The notes under the pieces are model-generated. The model saw nothing but the letters and a program-made list of their open reading frames with translations. It did no database searches and was not told the origin of the DNA. DNA of 64,000 nucleotides, taken from contig CANTFL010001449.1 of the NCBI GenBank assembly GCA_947650285.1, forward strand, positions 1 through 64,000. The letters are read 5' to 3'. The translations under genes were made by a program, and so were the position numbers. The DNA is from Hyaloperonospora brassicae (lineage: Eukaryota; Oomycota; Peronosporomycetes; Peronosporales; Peronosporaceae). Positions within the stretch are counted from its first letter, which is position 1. Every line of letters starts with the position of its first letter. Shown one piece after another: positions 44,281 through 55,683 of the stretch.

Positions 44281-45789
44281 TCAACTCGACACGCTTACAA
44301 TCGGCGGAAACGGCTGCGTCTTGCTGACCACGAGGATCTTCTTCGTGTGCGACATGTACCCCTTGATGTAGCCCTTGAAGATGAGGTTCGTGAGCACGCA
44401 TTCAATCTCGTTCATGTCCATCGAGTGCCCCGTGGCAACATGCAGTGCCAGCTGGAAGTCTTGCATCTGCAGCTGATGGCTTTCCTGGATCAGGTACCTA
44501 GAAAAGCACGCGCATGCATGCGACACGAGTAGGCAGAGAGCAATGTAAGCTTCCGTAATCAGTGACGTAGCCAGCTGGTAGTTCACTAACGTACACTTTC
44601 TTGAACAGGTTTCGCAGCACCAAGAGCCGGAGTTTCTCGATCAATAAATACACACCCTGGCGAATGAACTTGTCTTGATACTGACTCACATAGTTTGTGA
44701 AAAGGTGCAGGTTGCCGCCACGGATGGCGTTCGTCAGACCCGTGTACTCGCCCAGTGAGAAATCCGACAAAAGCTTCGGCGACGGCATCACACCCAGCAG
44801 CAACTTCACTGGCACCAGGAATTGCAGAATCATGCGCTTGTTGCGCGTCTTGTCGCGATGGCAGTGCTTCCACGCATAGTCGAGACACGTCTCCGCTTTC
44901 TTGTATTGGTCTTCAAACATGGAGATGCGGCCCACGTAGTATTGGTACGTGACCTTGTCGCTCTTGTTGAACAGCTCAAACTGCGGAAACGCCGGTCCTT
45001 CGACAGCTCGAATGAGGTTGCGACACAAGTGAATCATATTCAGCTTGAAGTAGATCTTAAAGAGCTGGTTCACAATAAACAGCGCGCCCATCTTCTTGTT
45101 GTGCTCGGGCGGAGCTCGGTCGTTTGCCGTCATGGCAAACCCTTTTTTCAAATGCTGCTCGGCGCTGCGCAGACTGTCATGGACGTCGCTCCCCGCCTTT
45201 TTCGAGGCCTGGACATCTGCCTGCAGTACGCCGACACACCAAACATCAACAACAAACGTCCCAACAACGTTAGTCACGTCCTCCACGAGTCATCTCGACC
45301 TGACCCGTGCAGCCTCTCACCCTTGCAGCCAATAGCCGCGTGTCCACAAACAGCACGTGCACAAACGGTATGACCCAATTCGTCTCCTCCCTAAACATTT
45401 CCATAAACTTACTGCCCGCCGTTCGCCATATCCACCACACCCACCCAAACAGACACACGTCATTCAACCCCCACTCGTCAACATATCCTCTCGGAAACAT
45501 ACGGCAACAGCGCTGCGTACGTGACAGCTGCAATCTGCGCATCGTAAGCGTCGGCAAACCGCTGTGCGTCCAGATGCTTGCGCGCCTGCAGGATCCCCGC
45601 CACCACTTCTGCGTACGCGGCAAAGCGAGCCAACTGGTGCTGGCACGTCTGAGCCACCGACTGCACCGTGAGCGACTGCATGTCGACCGTCGCGCAGCCC
45701 TTTGTCAGGCTCAGCATCTGCGCTAGCGATGGGCCGTCGCGCGCGCCAATGGCTGCGCCCACGCGGTCCACAAACGCCGTCAGCTGCAT
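44281..45789 (-). CDS. PCID2: PCI-domain protein PCID2/Thp1 (TREX-2 mRNA export)
   Basis: Four exons (45503-45789, 45321-45411, 44595-45220, 44281-44497) give 406 residues, near the usual 399. Landmarks are the N-terminal D-G-x-S-L/A-x-x-L-S motif, W-V-I-P-F-V-H-V-L near residue 110, N-Q-L-F-K-I-Y-F-K-L-N, Y-Y-V-G-R-I-S-M-F and H-C-H-R-D-K-T-R-N-K-R-M-I-L. The winged-helix end has L-x-N-L-I-F-K-G-Y-I-K-G-Y and N/T-Q-P-F-P-P. The PCI domain is the scaffold by which Thp1/PCID2 joins Sac3 and Sem1 in TREX-2, linking transcription to mRNA export at the nuclear pore. The exon 3 donor is GTACGT at 44594, which restores phase at the V-Y-L junction. The start faces the cyclophilin-Grx gene 291 bases away. 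Confidence 0.93.
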
Positions 45790-46080
45790 CGGTCACGTGA
45801 GGAGGCGGACGCGAAGTGCGAGGAGGTCACGAAGCTAAAAAAGGGTACGAAACGCTAAAATAGGGTACGAAAAAGCGACACAACACCCAACGTGCTCCTT
45901 CGGGATCCGATCTGGTCGAAGCTGCTCACACCAATCTGCAGTGATACACATATCGAGCACAAAACTGGGTGACAGAGTGTGCCCAATCGCTCTCGATATG
46001 ACTCGATGGGTCGCCAGGATGTCGCTGCGTTTCTATTTCTATCGCGTTTTAGACACCTGCCCGCTCGACCCGCATCGACG
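45790..46080. promoter_or_regulatory. Bidirectional promoter region, PCID2 / cyclophilin-Grx
   Basis: Two near-identical units GGTACGAAACGCTAAAAT and GGTACGAAAAAGC lie in tandem at about 45844-45880, close to the PCID2 start. They could be binding sites, but this is only a guess. Confidence 0.4.
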
Positions 46081-47472
46081 ATGGACCTCGCGAACAAGCG
46101 CCGCGTGCCGCCCGTCGAGGCCGACAAACAGCGCGCAGTAGGAGGCCGCGTGCTGCCCCACGGCCACTCATCTGCTGCTGCGTCTGCTGCTGCTGCGGCT
46201 CGTCCGTCTTCTGTCTCGTCGCGGTGGGGCGCGCCGCTCGTGTACGTTGCGCTGCTCTTCTTTGGGTTTATGATTGGCGTCCACGTGTGGCAGTTCTCGA
46301 GCCTCGAGGCGGACCGCGTGCTGTCGACGCCGTTCTACAACAAGTCAATGGTGCAGTTTAGCACGACGTGTGGCCCGTTTACGGTCGAGCTGTACCCCGA
46401 GCACGCGCCCAGGACCGTCGCGGCCTTCAAGACGCTCGTGGACACTGGCTATTACCTGAACGACACGGGCTTTTACTACAACGAGCCCAAGTATGTGCTC
46501 CAGGGAGGCGGGTACCTCGCTGACAAGGTGTCGCCCATTGACGGCGACTTGCCAGTCGAGTACAGCGCGCCCAGCACGGAGCGGATGGTAGTGCTTGCGC
46601 GCCGCATGCCGTCCGAGTCGGGCAGCACGGAGTTTGCCATCATGCTGCACGACAATACCGAGCGGAACAAGCCGAGTGAAGACGGACCGGGCTATACGAC
46701 GTTCGGACGCGTTGTGGAAGGCTGGCACACGGTTGAGTTCATATCGAAGAAGATGGCCCCGGGCTACATGATCAGGGAAGACCGTGGCCGCCAGATCGGG
46801 TTTGACAAGGTTGAGTTTGTCGAGCGGCTTACGAACGACGACGACGAGGCGAGGCTGCGGCTGGAGGAGCTGACGTACGTGCTCGAGACCCCTCACAGTG
46901 TAGTGATTATTGCCGAAAAGAACTGCCCTGAGAGGAAGGAGCTGCAGAAGATGCTGCAACGGTTTCGATCGACCGTGCGTGTCAAGGAGATTGGCGATGC
47001 GAGCCACGTTCCGTTCGAGCGGGAGGCGGTAGAGGCGTTGACGGGTCGTACGACACTGCCGCTTGTGTTCATCAAGGGCAAGTACATTGGCGGTTTGCGC
47101 GAAGTGCAGAAGCTGGAGCAAATGGGCACGCTTCGTGCAATGCTCGAGAAGACTGGCACGCTTGCTGAGGATACCGTGTGGTCATCAATCAATCAGAACG
47201 CCTTGGTGCTGTTTAGCAAGTCGTACTGTCCGTATTGCAAGAAGACCAAAGAGACGTTGGCAGCGTTTGGCGCGAAGCCGTTGGTGTTCGAGCTGGACAA
47301 GCGAGAAGATGGTGCGGCTATTCAGTCATTTCTGTTCCGCCTGACGCGTCAGTCCACTGTGCCGAACCTTTTTATCAAGGGCAAGAGCGTCGGAGGGAAC
47401 GACAATGTGCAGGAGCTAAAGCGATCTGGCGAGTTGCTGGCTCGGCTCAAGGAAGCACGAGCTATTGACTAA
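46081..47472 (+). CDS. Membrane-anchored cyclophilin-like/double glutaredoxin fusion
   Basis: The intronless gene encodes 463 residues; the ATG at 46081 is preferred over an upstream in-frame Met because it gives a short basic head. Residues 51-71 form one hydrophobic segment after an Arg, fitting a type II signal anchor. Residues 89-270 are a cyclophilin fold (F-T-V-E-L-Y-P-E-H-A-P start, L-Q-G-G-G-Y), but the catalytic F-H-R-V is F-Y-Y-N, so isomerase activity is doubtful. Two glutaredoxin-like domains follow. The first has a lone Cys (N-C-P-E-R, about residue 281). The second, from about residue 370, has a full S-Y-C-P-Y-C site at 382-386 and T-V-P-N-L-F-I-K-G. It may be a redox or folding factor of the secretory pathway; the role is inferred. 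Confidence 0.82.
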   Translation: MDLANKRRVPPVEADKQRAVGGRVLPHGHSSAAASAAAAARPSSVSSRWGAPLVYVALLFFGFMIGVHVWQFSSLEADRVLSTPFYNKSMVQFSTTCGPFTVELYPEHAPRTVAAFKTLVDTGYYLNDTGFYYNEPKYVLQGGGYLADKVSPIDGDLPVEYSAPSTERMVVLARRMPSESGSTEFAIMLHDNTERNKPSEDGPGYTTFGRVVEGWHTVEFISKKMAPGYMIREDRGRQIGFDKVEFVERLTNDDDEARLRLEELTYVLETPHSVVIIAEKNCPERKELQKMLQRFRSTVRVKEIGDASHVPFEREAVEALTGRTTLPLVFIKGKYIGGLREVQKLEQMGTLRAMLEKTGTLAEDTVWSSINQNALVLFSKSYCPYCKKTKETLAAFGAKPLVFELDKREDGAAIQSFLFRLTRQSTVPNLFIKGKSVGGNDNVQELKRSGELLARLKEARAID

Positions 47473-48921
47473 GTGACGTGTCCCTGTTCCACCACGAACA
47501 TGCAGTGAACAGTGAGAGTCCAACGCATCGAGCTCGTGAAGTGTCGATGAGTAGTCACGTTGGGTTACCAGGCAAAGGCGGCCGAGGTACCATGCAGTAT
47601 ACTCGTATGTGTAATGGTACAATTGGTCAGAGAAAGATGTTTGTGCTACATTTCGTCTTCAACGTACGTATTGGTTCCTGGGTCATTCTCTCTCCCGAGC
47701 TGTCCCGAAGCGGCTTTTTGTCTAGCAACCCGTCGGCAAAACGGTTCGTCAAGAAGTGCTCTGGAACGGGACAACGTTTGCTTTTCGAAACGGCGCGAGT
47801 GTGCGATGTACACCTTTTGTTTCTTTTGCCTGAGACTACGACAGTAGCGAGCACCTTTGTGTGCTGCAATCTCCAAGCAATAAGTTACTCCCGCAGTTGC
47901 ATGTGTCTTTTGCTTCGAAGCGAGTTCGGGTCATTCGATAGACAGACTGACTGACCATTCACGATGACCCATCGATATCGACCACGCTCAAGAAGAGCGT
48001 TGATGTACGTCTTATAAATGATCCGAACCTCGTGCTGCGTGACGACAACATGCCGTATAAAGCGGTGCTTCGTGTTTTGACAGCAACTAAAGCTATAGGG
48101 TGAGCATTGCACTATTTCCCATAGCTCTCAAACTGCGGTTGCCATTCCGGCGTCTTCATGCGAGATCGAGTGTGAGCTTGGCGTCAGGGCACACGTAATG
48201 AGTTTTTCAGCACACGTCAGCCGATCCCAATGTAGATACATGTGGGCACGTGTCTATTATAAACACAGATGCGATCTCGATGACCTGCTATCTTGCCAGG
48301 GACTACTGGTAGGTCAACACTATCTGCACACGCCAATCAGCGCAATCTTTCCAGTTGGATCCCATGTAGATACGGATTGGCTGCAATGAAAAGCAACGTT
48401 TTCGCCGACTGTAGCAAGGCATGTCGAAGCGTGTGCACTGATTGTAGTGTAACTAGACACCTGGTAGTCACGGACACTATGCGTTCAAGTACGCAGGCCA
48501 ATCCAATGAATGGGAATGAAGCAGCTGATTTTCGTATTGCTGGTGTGGTCATTACAATTTGGGACGAAAGTTTTCAGTAAACAGGTGCTTGATGTTAGCA
48601 TGTGCTACAAACATTCACGAACCGCACATTGCTGTAGGGTCAATGACACACACAGGTGGTGGAAATTATCGAGGGAGTCAATGTAAACGTCAAAAGTTGT
48701 CTCGTACAAAACTCCACAATGTTACATTAGCTAAGTGATTTGACCTGGGTGAGTCAACCTTGATCGGCCCTACTGGAGGCCCTTTCGAGTCACAACAGAT
48801 GCTTGTGGGACGTGCCTTCGTTCACTCGAGGCAGTGCCGGCCACACCATCACAACACGTGAGCGCCCGCTGAGCTTCTATCTTTACGCTTGCGTTTCTAC
48901 ATTTTTCTAGAGAAAAGGTGG
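47473..48921. other. Intergenic, no recognisable gene
   Basis: This begins with the 3' flank of the fusion gene. Frames at 47478-47954 (+), 47646-47876 (-) and 48293-48580 (+) have no family resemblance. Base composition becomes AT-richer from about 48 kb on. Confidence 0.45.
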
Positions 48922-48926
48922 TTGAT

Positions 48927-49163
48927 TGTTGGAAGTGCAAGTCGCACTTGGGTCGACTCCAGAGATTCAACCTACACTAGGGCATATATGGAATGTTCTA
49001 CAAGGTTCTATGTGTTGTTTTAGGCAGCACAAAGATATAGTTTGGGTAGTTCTCACTTGTATTTTGACAAGCCACTGACGAGGCCCCTGGCGGGGGGCCG
49101 AAACGCGTCTGGCGCGCGTTTTAATACAGGTCATTTCATTTACTTAATGTTCTCTTTCTAACA
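48927..49163 (+). repeat. 5' LTR of the miniature element
   Basis: The 237-bp repeat is preceded by TTGAT. It differs from the 3' copy at one C/T near 48943 and a TT/CA pair near 49018. Confidence 0.9.
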
Positions 49164-49179
49164 GGTTATGAGCCCAAGC
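49164..49179 (+). other. Primer-binding site, Met-tRNA anticodon-arm type
   Basis: GGTTATGAGCCC directly follows the LTR. Its complement GGGCTCATAACC has a CAT anticodon between T and AA, the form of a Met-tRNA anticodon loop. Half-tRNA priming from this region is known for Drosophila copia. Confidence 0.65.
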
Positions 49180-49607
49180 GGCTTGGTTTGGTGCTGCGTT
49201 GTACACGGAATGTGCGCTGGGAGCGAGTTCGTCCATGAAGTCGCGATGGGACATGGTCCGACGATGGAGATCTACGTAAGCGCACGGTGGACAAGCAGTC
49301 GCTATTTGCGTTCACGAAAGGGACAACCAAGCTCTGCAACTGAAGGTGAAGGTTACGTGAAGTGAATTGATGGTGGTATCGAAGTGGTCAAGAGCAAAAG
49401 AAAAAAGAAAACAAGCTCGACGATGAATGAAGGATGTCAAGATGAGGCACGGTCCGGACAATGAGGGAGCCAGGATAACCTACCAAGCGATCAACAAGGA
49501 AGTTGGCCGAAGAGAAGGTGGAAAGCCCCATTGGAGCCTGCAAAGAAGAGAGGACGGTACGGACGATGAATGCTCAGGCGGTTTCATTTCATGTCGTCGA
49601 GGGGAAG

Positions 49608-49844
49608 TGTTGGAAGTGCAAGTTGCACTTGGGTCGACTCCAGAGATTCAACCTACACTAGGGCATATATGGAATGTTCTACAAGGTTCTATGTGTTGCA
49701 TTAGGCAGCACAAAGATATAGTTTGGGTAGTTCTCACTTGTATTTTGACAAGCCACTGACGAGGCCCCTGGCGGGGGGCCGAAACGCGTCTGGCGCGCGT
49801 TTTAATACAGGTCATTTCATTTACTTAATGTTCTCTTTCTAACA
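49608..49844 (+). repeat. 3' LTR of the miniature element
   Basis: The 237-bp copy is followed at once by the second TTGAT. Confidence 0.9.
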
Positions 49845-49849
49845 TTGAT

Positions 49850-52800
49850 GGCCGAAGAAATTATGCGCAGAGTGTCTTCATTTGCTTACTAATTTGTATC
49901 TACAAAATGTTAAATTCTTAAGATCAGCAAGAATGTAAACTATTCAGATATCGATACACACTGGCATCATTGTAGTGTTCATGTGAAATAATTACAACAC
50001 CGTCAAACTAACTTTTTGTCCTAAGAACTCATTGATGGGAGTTTGCAATGCTGCGCATGAACTTCCTCGTCCTTCTGACCATTGTACATCAGAGCTCCTC
50101 GTTTGATGCTAGCGCAGGATACTGAAATAATGACATCTTGTTGTCTAAATTCTGATAAGATTCAACAGTTTTCGATGTAAGTACGTATTTGATGGCGATC
50201 TGCGCGCTGCGATTTCACGAGAGAGGTAGGAGCAAAGAAGCGTACAGACACCTAGCATGATTGATTAAAACGCCTCGCGAGGTGGCCAATACCAGTTCGA
50301 GACGTATTGGGTAGATGCGTTGTTGCAATCGAGGCGAATAGTTGCGCAAAATGGACGCGATGTCCTCCATTGCTTTCATCAGTCTTCGGTTATTTCTTCG
50401 CGAAATGCGATAAAGGCACGTGCACATCCCTCGGCTAAGATAGACTCGGGCACAGTGGGAGTTTTCGGATAGGGTTAAGAAGAGCCCATTCAATAATGTG
50501 AATCATTCACTCTTGATGTCCTCACACCAGATGGTGAAAGTCGACACTTTTCCGCTTTCTTCCTGTATTAGGGATATCTTTACATCCATCTTTCAGTGTA
50601 GACACGTCATGCAAACAGTAGAGACGTTGACGCCGGTTGTAACAGGGCACTGGTGTAATGGGACACTGGTCGCTTCGTACAGGAACCACAGTACGTAGTC
50701 AACTCTCACTGACAACAGTGAAATTCAGTACCCTGCTAGGTATAAGCACCATACAGATGAAGGGTAACCATCTAAGGCAAAGACTCTAGTCGTAGCAAAT
50801 TCAACTCTTTCATTTAATATTATTTGGTCCAATGTATCTTATTCTCTGATTTGTCACAACTTAATTGTATTACCACAATATAACATAAGATGATGTCTAC
50901 TCACCACCCATTCCGCGCGTTTAGAAGCGATTAATGGGTTAATATAGTGGTTGTATCTACCAATGAGTAGAACCTTGGAACACTGCAACAACATCACTGA
51001 GTTCAGATGGACATTCGACTTAATATTATCGTTTCTCAAATTGTCACATATAACAATATTATGCAACAGGCTCAACCCGTTACATTGATACATAATGTTT
51101 CGTCTGCATGGCCTAAATCAAGCGTTCGAGCATAGCATTTATTGGAGTTTGCTTGTCCCAAACTGGTTAGACCTATGTTCCAAACAATGGTTTGGGAGAG
51201 CCGTTGTCCCAAGACCACTAGAACAGCGAGGTAGATCGATTACGGTAGTCTGCGTCCAATTGAAGCAGCATGAGGCCGAATACAATGTTGCTGGTCCGAA
51301 TGGACGCAAACTACCATGATTGAGGTTGCTCGTTGTGCATCAGGAACTTCATTGCCATCTCGACACCTCATGTCTTTCGTTCCAGCAAGTCCAACATTAA
51401 TTGTCACAGTCACTTCACATTGCCGGCAAGATCGCCCAATCTATACTTCAATCCTCATTGCTACTATAATTGGACCATAGAAGCAGACACGTTTTCTCCT
51501 ATTTCGTTTTTCTGCTACAGATGCTCGAGCGTAAGGTCACATGGTGTTAGAGAATTACAAATGGTGTTCATTGCTTACTGAGTACTGTGACCAGCTGCTG
51601 TACGATACTTGCGAGGTCAATAAATCGCGTTTATATTGTTAGGTGGTTTCCACTGGAAATAGGCAGTTCCATCTATATCTCCAACGATATCAGGCAGTTT
51701 TTAAAGCTTCGGAATCATGGCAACTAAAGAGACTAACGTCTATATACCTATAGTAGCAACTAGTGGCAGAATGACCTTTTCAGCCAATGCAACCTGCGTG
51801 TAACATGATCGGAATAAGCCTCGGTCTTGCACCAGCAGGCAATAGCCGTGTGCAAGGCACATGCCTCAACCACTCATTAGCAGACACGGTTGCTTATGTG
51901 AAACGGCTTGACAATAGTTTCGTTCAAAGCCATTCTACTTTGTCTGTAACAAAGTCCATGGGCCAAACGATTTCTATAGTGGAGCAGAAAACCTCGATCT
52001 ACGACAGACTGTGAGGTACTTGTAAAATTACCGCGCTTCCATCAAGTGAGCTGTAGCACAAGAGCAATTTGTGTCTACTTGCAGCTGCATGAGCCTCAAC
52101 GGTCTCTATCGCGAGTCACCGGACAATGTCGTTAACAACAACACTGACGTATGTGTATGCAGAGAGAAGAGGGAAAAGAAAAAGCTAGAGGATCCAGAAG
52201 TCACCACAACACCGTCGTCGACTGTACTTTGTTCGGTGCCTGCACGTCCGAGAACACTTGGGCCAAGTTTCGTGTATGAATACTTCACGATATATCTAAC
52301 TTGGTTCTTTCTATAGGATTGGGCTGCACTACGTACGTTGTGTGAAGTTCCACCTCGAGAAGAATTTCACCTTTACGGTAAGAAGGTCTATTAGTGAGCG
52401 GTGCATTATTTCTGGATAAATAAGCGTCACACATCGCATGTGGGTTCATGAATCTCTATCGGCGAGTTGTACTGACAAATAGTAGTGGCCATAGCTTCAC
52501 AGCACTGTGCAGGTATACTGTTCTTTGACTGGATTGGATTATATGGATGAATATCGTCACTTCTACGAACTGACGTAGTGTTTGTAAACGACGGAATAGC
52601 GAATAGTATTATCGAAAAGTGTTTTCATCCAATTACAGAGTACATTCACATGTTTTCAGCCAATTGAAAACTGTAGGGGTAGGGAAGTACAGTACGCCGG
52701 CCGTTCCGACGTATTTGGTCGGAGGAGAGCGCCAAATATGTATATGATAATACAAACCACAAGTCACAATTTGATCAGCAGCATTAATGCGTAATGTCCG

Positions 52801-54452
52801 ACTTCAGACAATTTTTAGTTGGTCTGCATATGTATCTGTCAATATAAAACTTATCTCATAGGTGTTGTTTTCGCATCTTTGCGTGCCGAGTGAATTCAAA
52901 TGATTTTGGTTGATCTGCAGCTTAAAAACTTCAAGCGATCCAGAGCGACTGCTGTGAAGGCATTCGTGCGGTTTATTCAGTGCTAAAACGCTGATTTAAA
53001 TATGTATAGGACTGCAATCAGCGCGACATCTCTGGGTCGTGCTTCGTGTCTATCATAATGAAGTGCGGTATGCATATTGAATTAAACAAAGGCAGGACTG
53101 GCAATACGCTTGCTAGACATTTTTGCATGCAGAACTACCGACAAACTAAGCATTGGTTGCTAGTTCAGTCCCCGCAGCAGCGTGTTAATCCAATCACGGT
53201 TACTCAAAATGGGTAGAACACTAAAGAACTACTGTGTCAAGAGTAAATTTCTATCTCGTGAAACAGTCCGTTGCATGACGAGGTACATGCGTCTTGCTGT
53301 AATTAAAAATCATCACCGTTTGTTGCATCGTGTTATGTCAAAAAGACTTCTGTATAGAAAACGATAGGGACCAAAGGTTCAACGCAAGAGCGTAGCGGAA
53401 TCATACAATGACCGGCCTCTTAGAGGTAGAGCGGAACGAGTAAGCCTTGTAATCGATGACCGTTTGTCGACAAGGCGAAACGTAGCGACTTCATTGCTGC
53501 GCAGTTGAAAAACGCTCCAGATTATTTTGACGCTTTTCCCTAAAAGTACGCAGCAATACGTCCTGTCAATCGCAATTGCAAAAGGGCTCGGCGATGCTGC
53601 AACATGGACGTACCACTTCACTCAATTTAAGGCATTATCGTAATATGTTTAAGACGTCGATCCTTCTACGCGTGTAGATCGAAGCGATTTGAACGTGCTT
53701 CCTTCTTCTATGCAAACTGACAACGCACACAAATGATCAACAAGCGTGTCACTTCTCGACTCCGTTCACCAATAACACTCATTTAATACGTCATGCCCAT
53801 ACAGGTACGTGTCGTGTCATCTGTTTCCAAGCGGAACCGCTCTGATCGCTTCTATAGTTTTTCCTATTCTTCTTTGGTACCTATGCAGAGCAGATACCGC
53901 TCACCTATAAGTGATGCAGGCAACCTTATTCAACCCCTTGCAGGATGGACGCACCTACACTAGTAAGGTGAAAGCGCTATTCACGCTGAGATTGTAGACA
54001 GCAGCCACGTCGTAACATCCCCAATCGTCACTATCAACCTCATTTACCGATCCGACTTTTACACCGTATTCTTCACCTTCTCGTCCTTCATACTCAAAGA
54101 GATATCATACTTGGCTGAACGAGCGGCACACTTATCCTCCTCTGTCATGGCAGGCATTATTTTGTACGCTTCCACTATACTCGCTGTCTCTATGTTTTCC
54201 TCTTATCTTTTTTCTTCGATCACAACGTCAACAAAAGTGGTGCCTTCGTCCCATTTCTCTTCCTTTGCATCGGCAAAGCGGTGGTAGACGAGGATCCCTC
54301 ACTAGCGATCGCCGCCTTCTAGCAAATCGAATCATTCTTGGATCTTGCTAACAAGGCTTCTCGGACTCTACGTCTGCTATCTTGCCCCTGCAGAAGCGAT
54401 CACGGCAAGCTTCTCCTTCCTCTTCGCCTCAGCCTTCTTGGTATGCTTTGGA
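49850..54452. other. AT-rich repeat-type DNA, 4.6 kb without a recognisable gene
   Basis: Frames are short and frequently stopped on both strands. One inverted copy of an LTR-like repeat lies at about 50640-51095. The last 350 bases hold coding-like sequence interrupted by the copia insertion. Otherwise nothing was identified. Confidence 0.5.
50640..51095 (-). repeat. LTR-like repeat, copy A (inverted)
   Basis: The reverse complement aligns with about 59890-60355 over several hundred bases. Shared blocks include CAATGGGTGGTGAGTAGACA-like sequence, a TTATGTTATATTGTGATAATAC-like block (here interrupted by a few changes) and a GAGAGTTGAC block followed by a TGYCCCATTA motif. The latter may be the LTR end and primer site of a gypsy-type element. 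Confidence 0.65.
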
Positions 54453-54457
54453 CTCAC
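54120..54457 (-). pseudogene. Decayed coding-like sequence, 3' part, split by the copia element
   Basis: Read on the minus strand from the TSD, the frame T-C-C-A-A-A-G gives a Lys/Ala/Glu-rich peptide that continues in phase from 59593-59700 if the element and one target copy are removed. Stops occur soon after (TAG near 54375). A further open acidic stretch runs at about 54120-54250. No family is recognised; it may be an older repeat's gene. Confidence 0.4.
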
Positions 54458-54711
54458 TGTAGGAAATTGATAATGAGTAGATGAGGGCAAATTTGATTCT
54501 GTTATGTTGTTCTTACTAACACTGCTTATCTTCTACTTGCTCCTAGTCATGCTTTCCACACTGACCTCTTCTCTGCCTCTTCCAGGATTTTGTTACAACG
54601 TGCAACGTTGCCCATCCATCCACGCCGAGATCTGACAGTCGTTTCACTGCGCCCATAAACCTTTCCGGAAAGTCCAATTACTTATATCGCCTGTCCTTGC
54701 CTTCTCCAACA
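54458..54711 (-). repeat. 3' LTR of the copia element
   Basis: This reads TGTAGGAAATTG...TCCAACA on the plus strand and pairs with 59334-59587. TSD CTCAC precedes it. Confidence 0.88.
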
Positions 54712-54745
54712 CTCCTCGTCGTATGCAGCTATCTTGAGCGCACCA

Positions 54746-55366
54746 TCAACACATCACCACTGCCACTTGCACCTCATCGTCTTGCATCCTTGTCAATTGC
54801 ATGATCCTTGAACTAATACGACAAGCACATAAGTGCGCGTAATATCGCGAGCTTCGGTGGGTCCAATGCTTTCGTGAGCAAGTCCGCAAGCATTTACTCC
54901 GAGCGCACGTATTGCGCGAGAACGATGCCGCGCCTAGCATAGTCACAAACGAACTTGAGCCGCACGTCGATGTGCTTGGCCTTGATTGATGAAGCCTCGC
55001 CTTCAAGTTGCTTACTGGCCGCTTGGGTGTCGACATGCATGAAGATGGGTAAGGCCGGCGCCATGCCGATTTCACCCAACAACTACCTCACGCCCAGTAA
55101 TTCGCGTGATTCCTCGGAAGCAGCCACAAATTCTGCCTCCGTAGTTGACAATGATACTCTGCCTTGATTTTTTGCGCTCCAGTTCACTGGCACGCCGTTA
55201 AGAAAAATGACGCTTCAGTTAACGACTTGCGGTCCTTCTTGTCACTAGCGAAATCTGCGTCGCTGTATGACTCAAGCGTCAGAGTGTCTCGATCAACGAC
55301 TCTTGGTTTCATCGTCAACTTTAGTACTTGGGTGCCTTTTAAGTAGCGAGCAGTTCTCTTTGTCAA
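54746..55366 (-). pseudogene. Copia RNase H remnant
   Basis: S-D-A-D-F-A near 55250 and T-E-A-E-F-V-A-A-S near 55130 are the copia RNase H catalytic segments. They lie in different frames, and a TAG follows within ten codons of the second. Confidence 0.75.
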
Positions 55367-55683
55367 TTATCAGTCGTGAACGCGTGGCTTGTGGGTTTGT
55401 CGCGTCGCTTATTACACATCAAACGCCACATCTGGCCTCGTACAACTCGCCATCCATAGAAGACTACCAACGAGCGACTGGAAATTCTTGATTGATGGCC
55501 TTTTAGCAGTGCTTGTTGCCCCAGGCAGCGCACTGTCTTCATCTTGCACCTCATAATAGTCTGCCCCAATCGGAGCAAGAGTCAATTTTGTTTCATGGAG
55601 TCCTTGTTTGAGCAGTATGTCCTTAATAGCCTCATCCTGATCCAGAAGATAGGATCCACCGTCGTCTAGTGCCACTCGCATAC

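Larger units (their letters stand above)
48927..49844 (+). mobile_element. Complete miniature LTR element (TRIM-like, copia-type)
   Basis: The element is 918 bp with 237-bp LTRs (48927-49163 and 49608-49844) that differ at three positions. It starts TGTTGGAAG and ends TTTCTAACA, an imperfect terminal inversion. The 5-bp target duplication TTGAT is perfect (48922-48926 and 49845-49849). The base after the 5' LTR begins GGTTATGAGCCC, the complement of a Met-tRNA anticodon arm. A purine tract GAGGGGAAG (49599-49607) abuts the 3' LTR. The 444-bp interior has no gag or pol motif, so the element must be mobilised by enzymes supplied in trans. The half-tRNA primer site is typical of Ty1/copia. The LTR contains a strong hairpin (GGCCCC/GGGGCC, about 49081-49099). 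Confidence 0.9.
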
